Notes: generated by a model not told the origin, from the sequence alone. Numbered from the stretch's first letter, positions 25,600 through 37,954 are shown. The stretch is 64,000 nucleotides of DNA from Aquilaria yunnanensis (GCA_039654915.1 CM077600.1:40718492-40782491); one strand, 5' to 3'. Translations and numbers: made by a program.

Positions 25600-28012
25600 A
25601 TGGAAGGGCCTCCACCGAACGAATGCTGCTCCATTTGCCACGAAAACTACAACGTCCCTTGCCAAGCCAACTGCTCCCACTGGTTCTGCGGTTTGTTTTC
25701 TTTTTTTTCTCTCCCTTTCCCTCTTTTCTCTAACTGTTTTGTTTTTTTGCGTCTAGGGTATGTATTGTAATTCCTGTTTTTCCAGTTTTTCTTGCCGCCC
25801 CTTGACCACATGAAGATACATTTTTTTTTTTTTATGAAGTTTTCTTCCAGAGATCCTTAAATCAAACATCTTTGAAGTTTTGCTTTAGCTTAAACCGGAT
25901 TTCGCGCTCCTTTGATATATACTTCCTCTTATTGTTTCTTGAATTAAATTTGAGTAATCTCGTGCGAAATAAGGTTGTTATACAGAAATTTTGTTGAATT
26001 CAGGGGTCTGCTTTTCCCCAAATTGGAAGTTATGAAACTTTGGGTTGGAAAACGCATATTCTTCCAAGGAATCCCTCACCTCTTATGCACCCAGTCTAGG
26101 CTTGAGTCTCCTTCATTTACAATTCCTTTTGTTTCTTGTTCAAAAGGAGAAGTGAGAAGTCTTCTTCAAAAATTTGGTAGCAGTGAAAATTTGCATGTAC
26201 TTATAGTTAGTGTTGAACTGTTTGGCTGAAATGACCCTGCTCATTGCCATTTTTCTGTACAAGGGAGTTGTATTATGCTTGTTTGGCAGCATGGGTCGGC
26301 AATGCACCCTTGTAAGTGCCCTTTATGTCGCCGTGAGATCACTCTAATGGTTCCTGCTGAGGCTTCATTACGGCAGCGTCATAATCCAGCTGTTGATGAT
26401 ATCCTTGGAAAGGTTGAGACTTACAACCGGTTTTTTGGTGGACATTCTGCTGGCTTGGCTGAGGTATATTTATATTTGCATCAAGTTCAAATTCCTATTT
26501 GTCAATCGCACTATTTTCTATCATAAACATAGCCTTGCAATGTGCTTTTACTTCTCATTCTTGTCCAAAGGAAATCATATAAATTGTTTCATGTGGCTTC
26601 CTCTCAGACATTGGCCTATTATGAAGTTTTGTTTCAATGAATGGTTGTATCAGAGGACCTTGCTACACACAGTGGCCTCTTTTCATTTCTTTGCTGTCAG
26701 CACATTTGAGGATTTGTCTTGTGAAAATGTGGATTCTTGAAAGGATGTGGATTATAGACTTATAGCAATGGACTTGCACTTTTAGCTCATGGACTGCAAA
26801 TTCAATTAGAAGTTTGGCCTTGAAGGTCGATTATTTTCTAACTTCTTGTTCAGCTATGTATAGATCCTTGCTTGCTTCTGTCTTTATAGCTTTGGTTATT
26901 TTTAAGTTATTAAGTTACTTGACAACACTTTGTTAGCTGTTTCAATCTGATCTAGCAATATTTTTTTCCCTTGAGATCTCCCTCCCTTCCTCTCTCTCTA
27001 TCTTCTCCTTTTTCTCCCTTAAGATTGTCAGCTGAGAACAACTTTATTCCTATTTCATGCAGAGACTGCAAGACCTTCCTTTCCTGCTGAGGAGGTTATT
27101 TCGTGAAATGACAGATCCTCAGAGAACACTTCCTCTTGTCATCAAAGCCCGTGTTTTCATTGCAGTTAAGTCATTCTCTGCTCATGCATATTGTGCTTTC
27201 ATCCGATGGATATACCTATCGGACAAGGACTCTGCTGATAAAAAGTCATGTCAATGGAAATCAATATTTCGTATCTGTAGTTCTTTGTGTTGGATGGGAA
27301 CCTGAGTGCCTGTTCTGTTGGGACTTAGGACTTGTGTTTTCAGTGTATCCTGATTCTTTTCATGGCAGTCAGTTAACACTTGTTTTGATAGCATACATGC
27401 ACTGCAATCAGTTGGTCTATCAATTTTGGTGCTTTCAGTACTACAGGATCTTATTGTCTTTGACCATCTTTCTTTTAATAGTATCAGGATTATTTTATTG
27501 TTCCTTGTCCAAGGATGGTGTGCAAGATCTTGCTGTGCATTTGATGTATGTCTACCTGAAGAATTTGTCTAGATTTCATGCGTTAGTGGCTGTGTGCACT
27601 AGTTGATTGTCAGCGATTTTTTGTCCAAGCTGGTATATATATATATATATCATCAATACTTCAATACTTTGGTCTTACTGTTTTCCTTTTGCACAGATGT
27701 TCCTAAGTGCCATCTATATCTTCAGCCCCATCGATATTGTTCCTGAAGGTAGTTAGTGTAATTTACTTTTCTGTTCCCCCCCCTCCCCCCCCCCCCCCCC
27801 AACCTCTTCCTCTCTCTCTCTCTCTCTACACAAACAGAGACTTGATTTTCTGGGTAATAGTTGCTTTTCCTTTTGTGACATTTGGGGTTAATGCAGCGGT
27901 GTTGGGAATGGTTGGACTTTTGGATGACCTTATTATAGCCCTGGTCTGCTTTCTTCATGTTGCTGCCATCTATCGGTCTTTCCTTCAATTCCGTCATGGA
28001 GGTTCTCAATGA
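25600..28012 (+). CDS. RING/U-box protein with DUF1232 domain
   Basis: Five exons join to 186 residues: 25600-25690, 26264-26463, 27063-27164, 27697-27748 and 27897-28012. An N-terminal RING-type zinc finger runs over residues ~9-55: CSICHENYNVPCQANCSHWF, then CKCPLCRRE, with intron 1 splitting the finger. The C-terminal half is a DUF1232 segment with two hydrophobic stretches around a conserved IFSPIDIVPE motif, then VGLLDDLIIALVCFLHVAAI. It is therefore probably a membrane-anchored E3 ubiquitin ligase; the substrate is unknown. Length and domain order match Arabidopsis At1g22510 as I recall it. Intron 4 carries C-rich and (CT)n tracts at about 27777-27828. Open frames extending from exons 2 and 3 into introns are spurious. 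Confidence 0.92.
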
Positions 28013-30239
28013 CCTCTGCTGGGGCCACCAGCCATGATGTGTTTATTTGTTCGTTTAAACCCTGTGTACAAGGTGTTTGTGTTCTAGATATACAGAATGA
28101 GTTGAAGGCATATATATATATCATCATAAATTTCAATCATTCCCAGGCAGGAAGTTCAGTTTTTTTTTTTATTGCTAGTGAGCTTAAGATTGAGGTGATC
28201 AAATGTATGTTATAGCAATGTTGTGATGTTCAAATCGTTGAGGAGATCTGGACGTAACTATTCGATCGGTTCACAATAGCATTATTAATACTTGTTTCAG
28301 TTTACTATCTTGATCATTTCTTTTTTCAGATGAAGATGAGAGAAATTAACTAGATCGTGTTATATTTAGAGGTGGACCCTGCAATTTAATAAAGAAGGGG
28401 GCTAAATTAAGTTTAACTTTTTCTTGAACTGTACTACCTAGGGAAATTCTTTGCCTTGAGCCAAAATGTATGATCCCCAGGTATAAAGAACATTTTACCA
28501 TTTTAGATGGTCAAGGCAACAGGCCCCTCCCTCTCCCCTGAAAATTCTCAGCAGTATTTTAGATACAACTTTGTAATTCTGCTTCCGTTCATTCTTTTGC
28601 AGGGAGGGTTTTATTTGTGGTTGCTAAATATTCGGTCTCAACAATACATCCATAATTCTTAGATGGTCATTGGTGGTCAAAGTGATGACCATGATAGAAA
28701 GTCATCAGCGAACTGACTTTAGAAATTCTTTGAGATGTGTGTTCCCGTTGAGGACCCTCTCATACTCACGTCAATGTTGCTGAAGAAGTGAAGGAGAGAG
28801 AGTGAAGGGGTGGAGTGATTGTGACTCATGAGAGTTTTTGCTTGACTTCTGTTGCTTGGCCGACATAATGGCTAAGTAGTTGCTTCCGGTAGTTATGGAG
28901 AACAAATTGTGAGAGATTCTTGTAGAACATGAGAGATTGAAGAAAATCATTAAGGCACGGATGTTGCAGAAAAAATCATGGGGTTTCAGTCTCATTGTGT
29001 GAGACATTGCAAGCATGATCCACTTATCGTTATTAAGACTTGGTTCAGTTCGAGCGATGATGATTGTGGAATTCGGAAACCGAGCAGGGCAGAGTGAAAT
29101 AAGTATATGGAGGAGCTGATGAGACTGATCTGAAGTGGGATGGAAATGGAAGTGATTGATGGAAACCCAGTTTTGACCAGGTAAGCTAAAGATAATACCA
29201 CTAGCAGTAGCACTAGATAGTTGGTATGTATATAGCCTTTGAAAATTAAGCTTGAAAGCAACGGGTTGGAAACCGCTAAAGCCTATGCATGCATAAACAC
29301 AAACTGGGTTGGACGCAAAGTTAAGGTAGACATGGAAATGAAACACTGAAAATTACGTGCATGCATGCCCCACGGCTCTGTAAATTTTAACCGCATATTG
29401 TATATACAACTATTATAGTAATATCCGGTGTAATGTAATTTGATTTTTTACAGATCAGAGAATTCTATAAGTATGGTTCAATATATATATATATATATAT
29501 ATAGTTAGTGGAAAAAATAAAATTCGGTGAGTTATAACGATACTGTTCCAGTCATAGTTTGTCACTTCATCTTTCACAGATGCACTTTTCTAGAAAATAA
29601 TTTTTTTGTAGATGTAATTGTAGTTGCTATACTTTTTAAGAGGATTATATAATATACGTACGAAGGTATAAATATATGTTTATCCTGTGGCTAGCTAAGC
29701 TTTGTGCCCAAATAAGTGATTTGTCTCTGAATTACTCTGTGCAACTGCACTGTAAACATTTCCATTCCAAAATTAATTCACCACAACAAATTGCTGCCCA
29801 CTGCATGCAGTACTGAGCCGATTTGCTATGGTGTGTGATTTATTTATAACTAGCAGATGCATGTCTCTTATTAATTTGCTTGGTTGTCGTCCATCTACCA
29901 TTTAAACATTCTTGATTAATCCTTAATACTGCAATAACACGAGTACGTCATACTAATAAGTTAGTGGTGATCATTAAGGATCTTCTTATTTAGAGACTAA
30001 AATAAAGTGATTCTTGCTAGTATTTATAACTTTATGCTTTATACAACATCTTAAAGTAAAGTTTTTTTTTTTTTTTTTGAAGAAAAAACAAAGTTAACAT
30101 GGGACGAATATACACTGATATCGTTCACTGGGGGGGGGACCAACCCTCTGAGAACTAGTCTTTTCGAATTAGAATTTTGCTTTTTATGAAAATAGCGTCA
30201 ACTATTTGACCAGAGAATAATCGAGACTAATTAAGAAAA
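28013..30239. other. intergenic DNA
   Basis: No gene is supported. An (AT)n microsatellite lies at about 29481-29503 and a poly-T run at 30062-30079. A 191-residue minus-strand frame at 28771-29346 has no recognisable domain. Confidence 0.5.
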
Positions 30240-31376
30240 GAAAAATTTACAAAAAAAACCCCTGAGATTTGCTCAAAAATCGCACTTTGTCGTTTCGAAA
30301 TCTATATTCACCCCCTTTCAAGTTAGCACCGGTAGTCACTGTTACCAAAAGAGAAAATGCTTAACTTTATCCTCCTAGCTTCCTTTCTTAGAAACTTTAC
30401 CCCCAACTTCTGTATCAGTACAAGTTAAGCCAGTGAACAAATTAGAAGTTTCATTTGAGTTAAAAAAAAGGGCAAAAACACAAAAAAAAATCCGATCATG
30501 GTAAATTCAAGTGTTTTCGACTAGGGTGGGTCTGTGAACGAATCGATTTTTCCGGCGAGGGTGGCTTTGTGAATGATCGAACGAACCGACATTTATGAAA
30601 GAATCGACGACTGATGAGGAGTGGTGTGGGTGGAAGAAGAGGCAGCGGTGGAGAATAGATTGACCCAAATCCGCGGACTCGCCTCGAGCACAGTCGCCAC
30701 CATCGGAGATGAAGCACCTCCACCGCTGCAATTCCGAATCTTTGTCGCTGAATCTCCATCGTCGCGATTCCAAATGTCCGCCACCGAATCTCAGTCGTCA
30801 CCTTGTCACGCTCCTCGATCTCCATTGCCTTCCCCGTCCGCCGTTTGCGATTCCAACCGATTTGAAGTAAAGCTCCTTGCTCTTGTTCGGCGAGGCCCGA
30901 TTCTAAAGCCCCAGAGCCTTTAGCCGCCTGATGGTGTCGAACGGACGGTGATTCAATGAGGCATCCTATCGGACGCTAGAGTGGCGAGAAATCGAGAGGA
31001 TCTGGCCAACAGAGCAGAGGTGGTGGCTCGCTGTGAGAATTGGGAGAGGAAAGGAGAAGTGAGATGGTTGGAGGAGATCGTGGCAGAGGTTGCGGCGAAG
31101 ACCTCCTGGTTAGAGAAGCACCGCGCAGGAGGGAATAAGGAAGAGGAGGCGTCGCGGAGTTAGATGCATAAGTTTGGGGGGTCAAATTATCGAAATAAGA
31201 AGGCTAGGGGTAGAACACGAGTTTTTACTTTTTTTTTTAACAGGTCATTAACGGAGTTAAGGTTGGAGGGGTAAGTGTAGATATGTTAACTTTTTAGGGG
31301 GTAGTTGTAGGTATTTGAAAAAAGGACAAAACTTGAGATTTTTCCAAATCTCAGGGGGGATTTTTGTAATTGTTCC
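30240..31376. mobile_element. non-autonomous TIR element, Mutator-like, copy 2
   Basis: The ends are inverted repeats: the left reads ACAAAAAAAACCCCTGAG and the reverse complement of the right ACAAAAATCCCCCCTGAG, and the likeness extends about 200 bp inward. Flanks TTAAGAAAA (30231-30239) and TCAAGAAAA (31377-31385) agree at 8 of 9 positions, a plausible target duplication. The terminal zones match those of the element at 4405-5558. The GC-rich interior (about 30530-31160) looks different from that copy, and its open frames have no domain. Shared ends with unlike GC-rich cores is what Pack-MULE-like elements show. Confidence 0.6.
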
Positions 31377-31385
31377 TCAAGAAAA

Positions 31386-32262
31386 AGTGAAGAGATATGA
31401 CAGATTGCAGAGCATACGGAACCTGTCTCGGGGATATGAATCGGTGACTGTATTTAAGGGAAAGTGGAGGGAGCAAAAAAGTGAGAGGTCCTGAATGATG
31501 CTAACAGTAACACAATTTTCGTACAAAAACTAAAAACTTTAGTAATTGTATTACTTAACTTATATGTCAAATAAAACTCTGTAATTTAAGAAGATCAAAA
31601 ATTTATTTTTAAAATTAAAAAAAAATAAATATTCTTTCAATTAAGTTATTTTTGGTAAAACAATTGCAGGTCACTAGATTTTTTCAGTAAGATTTTTATA
31701 CATATCGTAAAATATTTGTAGTAGTACTTGCAAGTTAAGTATTGTTGTTGGTCCCAACTCCCAACTAAGAATAAAGACGAGACTCAGAGAGCATGGGAAT
31801 GGTTGGAGGGTTCCAGACGACATCGCAACCTCCGTGAGCTGCACACGTCGCGTTCCTCCATTCATCCAAATCCAATACACACCAGAGTCCCGCCTCTCTT
31901 TCATCTACCAACACATGAACCCCTTGGAATATCCAAAGCCTCCATCACTACTGCTGTTGAAATTTGAGAAATTAGTTCCCCTATTAAAAACAACAACAAC
32001 ATGAAGCCAGAGAATATTAATATACAACCAAAATACTCTATTTATATGGTACATATTCTATCCTAAGTAGTCATAAATTATTGTAACATTTTTATATTTA
32101 ATAAATTATTTTTACTATATTACTTTTTTCATTACCATTTTAATATTCACTTTTTTAACTTTCTCATTTTATATGTAAATAGTTAAAGGATAAAATTGAA
32201 AACAACACATGAAGTTTTTTTTCCCCAAACCTTACAATTAATACTGGTAATTGACCTATTCC
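31386..32262. other. intergenic DNA
   Basis: No gene is supported. A less AT-rich island at 31740-31965 has open frames on both strands with no recognisable domain. Confidence 0.45.
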
Positions 32263-32271
32263 CAAATAAAA

Positions 32272-32725
32272 GGGTAAATTACAAAAGCTCCATTGTGGTT
32301 TAATCTAACATACACTTTGTCTCTTCTATTTTTAAAAACCTACATTTTACCACCTATACTTCTTTTATAATGTCCAATAACAACTTCTGAAATTAAACTA
32401 TCTAGTAACCATGTTTTAGTAATTTCAAGATTTTTGATATTTTTTTCATAGCTAGCCGACATTTAAAAAATACTGATATGCATTTACAGGTAGAAAAATG
32501 CATTTATAGAAAGAGAAAACTAATAAATTAAAATATCTATTAACTATAAAAAAATATTGGAGAGACCAACATTATTGAAAGATAACTATCATATAGTTTA
32601 AATTATAGTTTCAGAAATTGTTATTAGACAATATAAAAATCTTAGGGGCAAAGTGTAAGTTTTAAAAAACAAAAAAGCCAAACTGTTGGTTAGGGTAAAT
32701 ATTATGAGGTAATTATAACTTTCCC
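32272..32725. mobile_element. 454-bp MITE-like TIR element, copy 2, with perfect 9-bp duplication
   Basis: The element begins GGGTAAATTACAAAAGCTCC and its reverse-complemented end reads GGGAAAGTTATAATTACCTC. CAAATAAAA occurs directly on both sides (32263-32271 and 32726-32734), a perfect 9-bp target duplication typical of Mutator-type insertion. It aligns along its whole length with 11073-11532. There is no coding capacity. Confidence 0.75.
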
Positions 32726-32734
32726 CAAATAAAA

Positions 32735-33870
32735 TCTAATTAACCCAATTCTTGAAAAAAAATTCGCCTGTTAATTAGTAGTATATCGTTATCACGGTTC
32801 AAGATCTTTCTTTACTTTAATCTTTTTTTTACATATCTCAAATTATTTTGACTTTTTTGTTATGAATAATTCATTTTTATTTTAGTAACCTAATAAAATT
32901 TCAAAATTATTGAAATACTGTGATCTTTTTGGGGTGTTCTTTCTTCACACCTCTAGAATTGTTTAAAATAGTTGATCAACTCCCTTCCAAACTATAATAC
33001 TGTCGAATAATATATGAGGCACAAAAATTTCTTTATATACCTATTTTTTCAAGAAAAAGTTCATATAAGAACATACGATTAATTGTTTATAACAACGTTG
33101 TCGTGAGTCACGCAATCTTATAAACTTGGTTCATAAAATCTTGCAAAAACATACCATGATCACTGACATGATAAGATTATAGTAAGATTATGTTTAAAAT
33201 CATAAGAGTCTTACTCGGATATTATTTTTGTTGGGCATACTTCTAATTTAGCTCAAACCGGAAAATTTTGGCAGCCCAATTACCTAGCGAGCATGTGACA
33301 AGTTGGTTGAGAAGAAGAAAAAATAAAGTAAACCAAAAAAAAAAAAAAGAGAAACTCAAACACATACCAAAATTCATTGGAACTCAAAATTGAAAGAGAG
33401 TCACTACTCCGCTGTTCATTATATTTTGCACAAATTATATTTTTTAGATAAAATTTTTTAAGTTTTTAATAAAATTTTATAACTTATGATTCGATCTTAC
33501 AATCTCATTCTTTTACCGTAAAAAATGATACTAGATACAAACCCTGATTTAGAATATATAATATTGAGTTCCCTTTATCAACGCCATTTAATTACAGCAT
33601 GATCATTGGACACCAACAACTAAAGTGTTGAAGATTAAATAGTTAAGGTGGACAATTAGTTGCAATTAAGATTTGGCAAAGATTGCGATAATCTGGTACT
33701 TACCAGCAGCTCCATGGGCAGGGCGGGTAGCTCTTATCGTAATTTGTTGTTTGTTTCTCTTTATATATTTGCCACCGTCAAAGACACTTAATTGGCTACC
33801 TAGCTAACTAGCTAGGATCCATTCACCGCTCGACAATACACGCATGCCCGAAAGCGGCGAGCTGTGCCAG
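32735..33870. other. AT-rich intergenic DNA
   Basis: No gene or clear element is seen. Confidence 0.45.
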
Positions 33871-33874
33871 TGGA

Positions 33875-34110
33875 CTCCTCTATCCCATATTTTTTATATT
33901 ATTTTTTTAAGTTAAGTTTGATTTAAATATTTATATTAATATTTTTAAAAATTTTTAAAAAATATAATATATTTAGAAACTAAATAATTTAAAGTTTTTA
34001 AATATAATTTTTTAAAATATTTTAAAAATTTTAATATGAATAAATTTAAATAAAACTTAAATGAAAAAACTAAAGTGGTATAAAAAATTTGGAACGGAGA
34101 TAGTATGTAT
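33875..34110. repeat. AT-rich hairpin MITE-like repeat
   Basis: The left arm (CTCCTCTATCCCATATTTTT) pairs imperfectly with the reverse complement of the right arm (ACTATCTCCGTTCCAAATTT), and complementarity continues inward through A/T-rich sequence. The CTCC-type outer end resembles the termini of common plant MITEs. The ends are approximate. Confidence 0.5.
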
Positions 34111-34237
34111 TAGTGTGTCTTGACTCTCGGACCTCTCCTCTCCATAACCATAGACTATACTACTAATTTTCAGTTCGAAACTTCGAGTTAGTTGGGATTA
34201 CAGTAATGTACAATAAGTGTTCCATTTCAAATATAAG

Positions 34238-34475
34238 TACTCTCTTCATTCTAAATTCATTGAAAAATTTATAATTCAGCAACTAATCTATAATTTTTTA
34301 GTTTTAATATTTTAGTATATAAATACAAAAATTTTAATATAAATAATAAATAAAGGAGTATAATTTGTAAATATATTTTTAAATTATTTATAACAAACAA
34401 TAATATAAATAAATTTAAGTCATATTATTAAAAAAATTTAAATGTTTCAAAGAATATAGGATGAAATGAGTAATT
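34238..34475. repeat. second AT-rich hairpin MITE-like repeat
   Basis: The left arm starts TACTCTCTTCATTCTAAATT and the reverse-complemented right arm TACTCATTTCATCCTATATT, with inverted similarity continuing inward. It lies 130 bp from the previous hairpin and resembles it in style, though not identical. No coding capacity. Confidence 0.5.
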
Positions 34476-34760
34476 ATTTGTCAAATTTATACTTATCGAA
34501 ACGATAAAGTTTAGAAAGCCTGTAAAACATTTTTAGAATTTTTTTTTGCAAGAAGTGAATATTTTTTATTTTTTTGGTTGGATAAGAAAAAATCATAAGA
34601 AAATAGTTAATTCCTAAAATATTATTTGAATAATTATAAGGTATATAGAGTATTAAAATTTTTACTAAAGTTAGTTTTAAACAAAAAAATGAAAATAATA
34701 TATTTTTTAAAAAATATGAAAACAATGAGCTCCTAGTGGACCTTCCGCTTGGAGAAGACA

Positions 34761-34898
34761 ATGAGCTCCAAGGATTTCCAAAGCATCACAAGCTCAAGGC
34801 CTCTTAAGCGATTCAGGGGAGATTCCAAGGCTCCTCCTGGAATTGAGGACGGGGAGGCAAGGTGCAGGTGCATCAGAAGGGGCAAGGGAGTGACATGA
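34761..34898 (+). other. small open frame in a GC-richer island, unrecognised
   Basis: A 45-residue frame starts MSSKDFQSITSSRPLKRFRG and ends in a Cys/Arg-rich CRCIRRGKG segment. It stands in a ~165-bp island of normal base composition inside AT-rich DNA, so it could be a captured exon fragment or a small gene. I do not recognise a family and see no splice partner. Confidence 0.15.
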
Positions 34899-35762
34899 GA
34901 ATTTATTATTATTTTTTTATCAAAATTGGGCCTCCTCTTTCAATCAAATCCGATTTGATTGGCTATGATGCTTGAGAACAACAGTGCAAGGCTGGGGGAA
35001 AAAATTTGGGACAATTAGTGAATGGCAGGAGTGTGGCAGCACAAACATGGATGTGGTTGAAATGTTTAGAAAGATGATGGTGAACTTAGGCTAATTTAGT
35101 AATGTTGGTCATTTAATTTTATTCAGCAGAAAAAAGTATTAGCGGTTGATATTGACCAACTCGATAGAATTAGTGGCTTATTCATTGTTTTTTTTTCCTG
35201 AAAAAAACCCTTCGTTTCAAATATTTTCATAAAAATAAAAATATAAAATATCTGCCCTCGGGGGAAAAAAAAAGGAAATAATGAGCCATCAATCCAAACA
35301 AATGGTGGACACATGCATTAAAACAAAAGAAAAAAAAAAAGAGAATAATAATATTGTGATGATGGTAACGTTCGGCACACTGCAGATCTTGTTCGTAAAG
35401 CATTTCTCTTCTTTCCTTACTGATTATTCTCAGATTCTTATTCTGTCAATATTTCTCTCTCGCTCTCTCGCTCTCTTCCCCCCCAAAAAAACCCTAGCTC
35501 CCCATTTGCAGTGGTCGTTTCTTATATAGTTCTCTGTTCTGTTACTCCCGGGTTGAATGTTTTCCTGCTCCTGTGAGTGCTGGGAGGGCTGGGTCGTCCT
35601 TTAAGCAGAAAATTGCTTAATTTCAGTCACCAATTAAAAATATCAGGTCAGTACCTGGTCCTATATATCATAAACAGTAGCACACAACAATACGTACGTG
35701 TTTTAATTTCCCCAGAAAATTATCCTGTGCCTCTGTTATCCAGCCAGGGGCAGAGCTAGCCA

Positions 35763-35795
<33 letters not shown>

Positions 35796-36273
35796 TTTCT
35801 TCACTTCGGGGCTCTTCTTGTTTAGTTCAGCTTAATTTTGCTTCTTAGTTTCTCACCCACGCTTCTTCTCCCATATATATATATATATATATATATCCTT
35901 GATTTGTTGGAGACTATTATATGTATAGGATCATATATAGATAGATATAGTTAATCTCTTGTTTTATCAATCTCGCCCGTCATTTCTGGGCATATATGTA
36001 CTTGATTTTCCATCATGTTTCTGATATTTTAACGGGCGATGGCTTAATTTTATCATCATTGTTACTAAAGTATTAGCTGATTTCCAGCGATTTTTTTTTT
36101 CTTATTGGCGCTTTTTTGCTTCTTAAATTTCCAGCAGAGCTTGGAGGACAAATGAATGAATGTTAATCCAACTGAACCCTCCATTTAAGGTATGAGATTA
36201 TCGACTTCATCTAATTTTTTGAAGCATCAATTTCCTACTGACTTCAACACCTGTTTGTTGATCAAAGTGCACT
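34899..36273. other. intergenic; possible distal leader of the CEPR2-like gene
   Basis: No coding gene is seen. The block 35400-35540 is pyrimidine-rich with CTCTCGCTCT tracts and an AAACCCTAG telo-box-like motif, resembling a plant transcription start region; it could feed a spliced leader to the kinase gene at 37955, but this is unproven. (TA)n runs lie at 35765-35793 and 35873-35896. Confidence 0.35.
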
Positions 36274-37273
36274 AGCAGCCCTCCAACTTGACTAACTCAT
36301 AGGAGTTAGTCCTTCAACTCTAACTCAGTATATTTAAGTCATTGAATTTTAAAAAATGGTACAAGTTAGTGCAATGCACCTCATGATTTTTCGGGGGCAA
36401 AATTCACACATGATCCTTAATCATTTTTTTTTCCAAAAATAGGTAATTGTAGTTCATTTTTTTTATTGTTTTCGTCCATGTCTAGGTTAGATTTATTTAG
36501 TTTCATGTGTATTTTTGTTATTTGTAAATTATCATATAATTGATAGTATTTTATAGAAGCACTTAAAGACTTATTACAACTAAAGAGATATAAACTAAGA
36601 AAAATTATTATCATTAATTGATCAATTAAAAACAGTAAACCAATTGATTTCCGAACATAATTAGTTAATTAATCAATTTGATACTCATTATGTTGCTATT
36701 ATACTGGAACACTTATTGATAATACAAAAAATATGGAGTTAAAGACACTTAAAATTGATATGATTAATTTGTTTATTTGTCAAAAATTATTAAAAATATA
36801 TAAAAAGTACTTCTGTAAAATATACATACACATACTCACAAGCAAACTATAAAAGAAACAAATAACATTTTAAGTCTAAAAACACTTTTAAGGCTCTTTG
36901 ATTTACCAAATTTTGATTTGGATAAAATTCTAGAAAAACCGATATAAATAAAAATAAGAACTTTTAATTATGTCTTAAAAATCTCTATCAAGTATACCAT
37001 AAGCTAATTTTAATCAATTTTTTACAAAAAATTATTTAATAGTAATAAAAACAACATGTTCTTGAATAAATTTTACATATTCATAAACTAGATTAGTTTA
37101 AAATGAACTACAATTACATAAATATGAACAAAAGAGACATTAAAGATCATTTTTTAATTTTTCCCATAACATATGAGTTGGTTGGATCAACTCGTATCAT
37201 TTTTCTAAGACTGAGATTTTAAGTTTTAGTTGAGGTACTAACTCGTGTAAATAAACAAAATTGGGGGGCTGTT
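36274..37273. mobile_element. ~1-kb element with ~200-bp terminal inverted repeats
   Basis: The left end region (36275-36480) is matched by the reverse complement of the right end region (37070-37273). Both contain an AGCCCTCCAA/AGCCCCCCAA start, an AAAATGGTACAAGTT / AAAATGATACGAGTT block, and TGTAATTGTAGTTCATTTT or a close variant. The interior is AT-rich and non-coding. I could not find a convincing target duplication, so the class is open; TIR length suggests a Mutator-like element. Confidence 0.55.
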
Positions 37274-37954
37274 GGTACAGTTAGGCCTACTACTAATAAA
37301 ATTTTTACTTGTAAATTCAGGGCTTTGATTGAGGGGACGGTTATTCCCGCATCTATTATTAAAAAAATAAGCTGCTTTTTCAGGTCAGCAACTTCTGGAT
37401 TAGGCCATAACGCTTTAATGATTACAACAAAATTTTCATCTTTTTCCTTCCATCGCCTTTACTTGCTAAACAAACCAATCAAACCGCATGATGAAATTTT
37501 AATAGCAAGGGATCTGCTGCACAGAATAGAGTAGCTTCAACGCCTAGTCTCTCGTGTCCGATTGGATGCGATTATTATACTGTTACTGTAAGGATCCAAA
37601 GCTACATACAAAATTGACGTTCCAACGTCATTTCCAAGTCTTCTGTTCCTCTTGTCACTAAGTAAACTTAAACAGTACTTTTCCCAGTTTCTGTGTATTT
37701 TATTTATTTATAATACTAGTACTAGTAATTAATACTTTTTCATGGTTAAGATATAGTAAGTACCACAAGTGCTGCCAATTGATTTTGTGAATGTATTTTT
37801 GTTTCTTCTGAGCATCACAGGGATGGTGACCCATGTCAATAATGGAATTCTTTCCGACTCCACTAGAGGCCTAACCCTAACCCTAACCCTGTTTTAAAAA
37901 TTCAACACCACTTGTTCCAGATGACTGTTATGCCCCTTATCGATAAGTTGAGGA
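37274..37954 (+). promoter_or_regulatory. upstream region of the CEPR2-like kinase gene
   Basis: This 0.68-kb stretch precedes the start codon. At about 37871-37891 it has three CCCTAA hexamers in a row, about 65 bp before the ATG. Telo-box-like motifs are common near plant transcription starts, so it may be a leader element. No TATA box is certain. Confidence 0.4.

Noticed and set aside
27136..27606. 156-codon frame in the RING/DUF1232 gene
   Set aside because: It is intron 3 read-through; the exon ends at 27164, where the frame continues correctly into the 27697 exon.
28771..29346. 191-codon minus-strand frame
   Set aside because: No recognisable domain, low-complexity composition, no intron or start context, and no homology I can name.
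30507..31163. Overlapping Arg/Ser-rich frames inside the TIR element
   Set aside because: Several frames are open on both strands because of base composition; none shows a domain.
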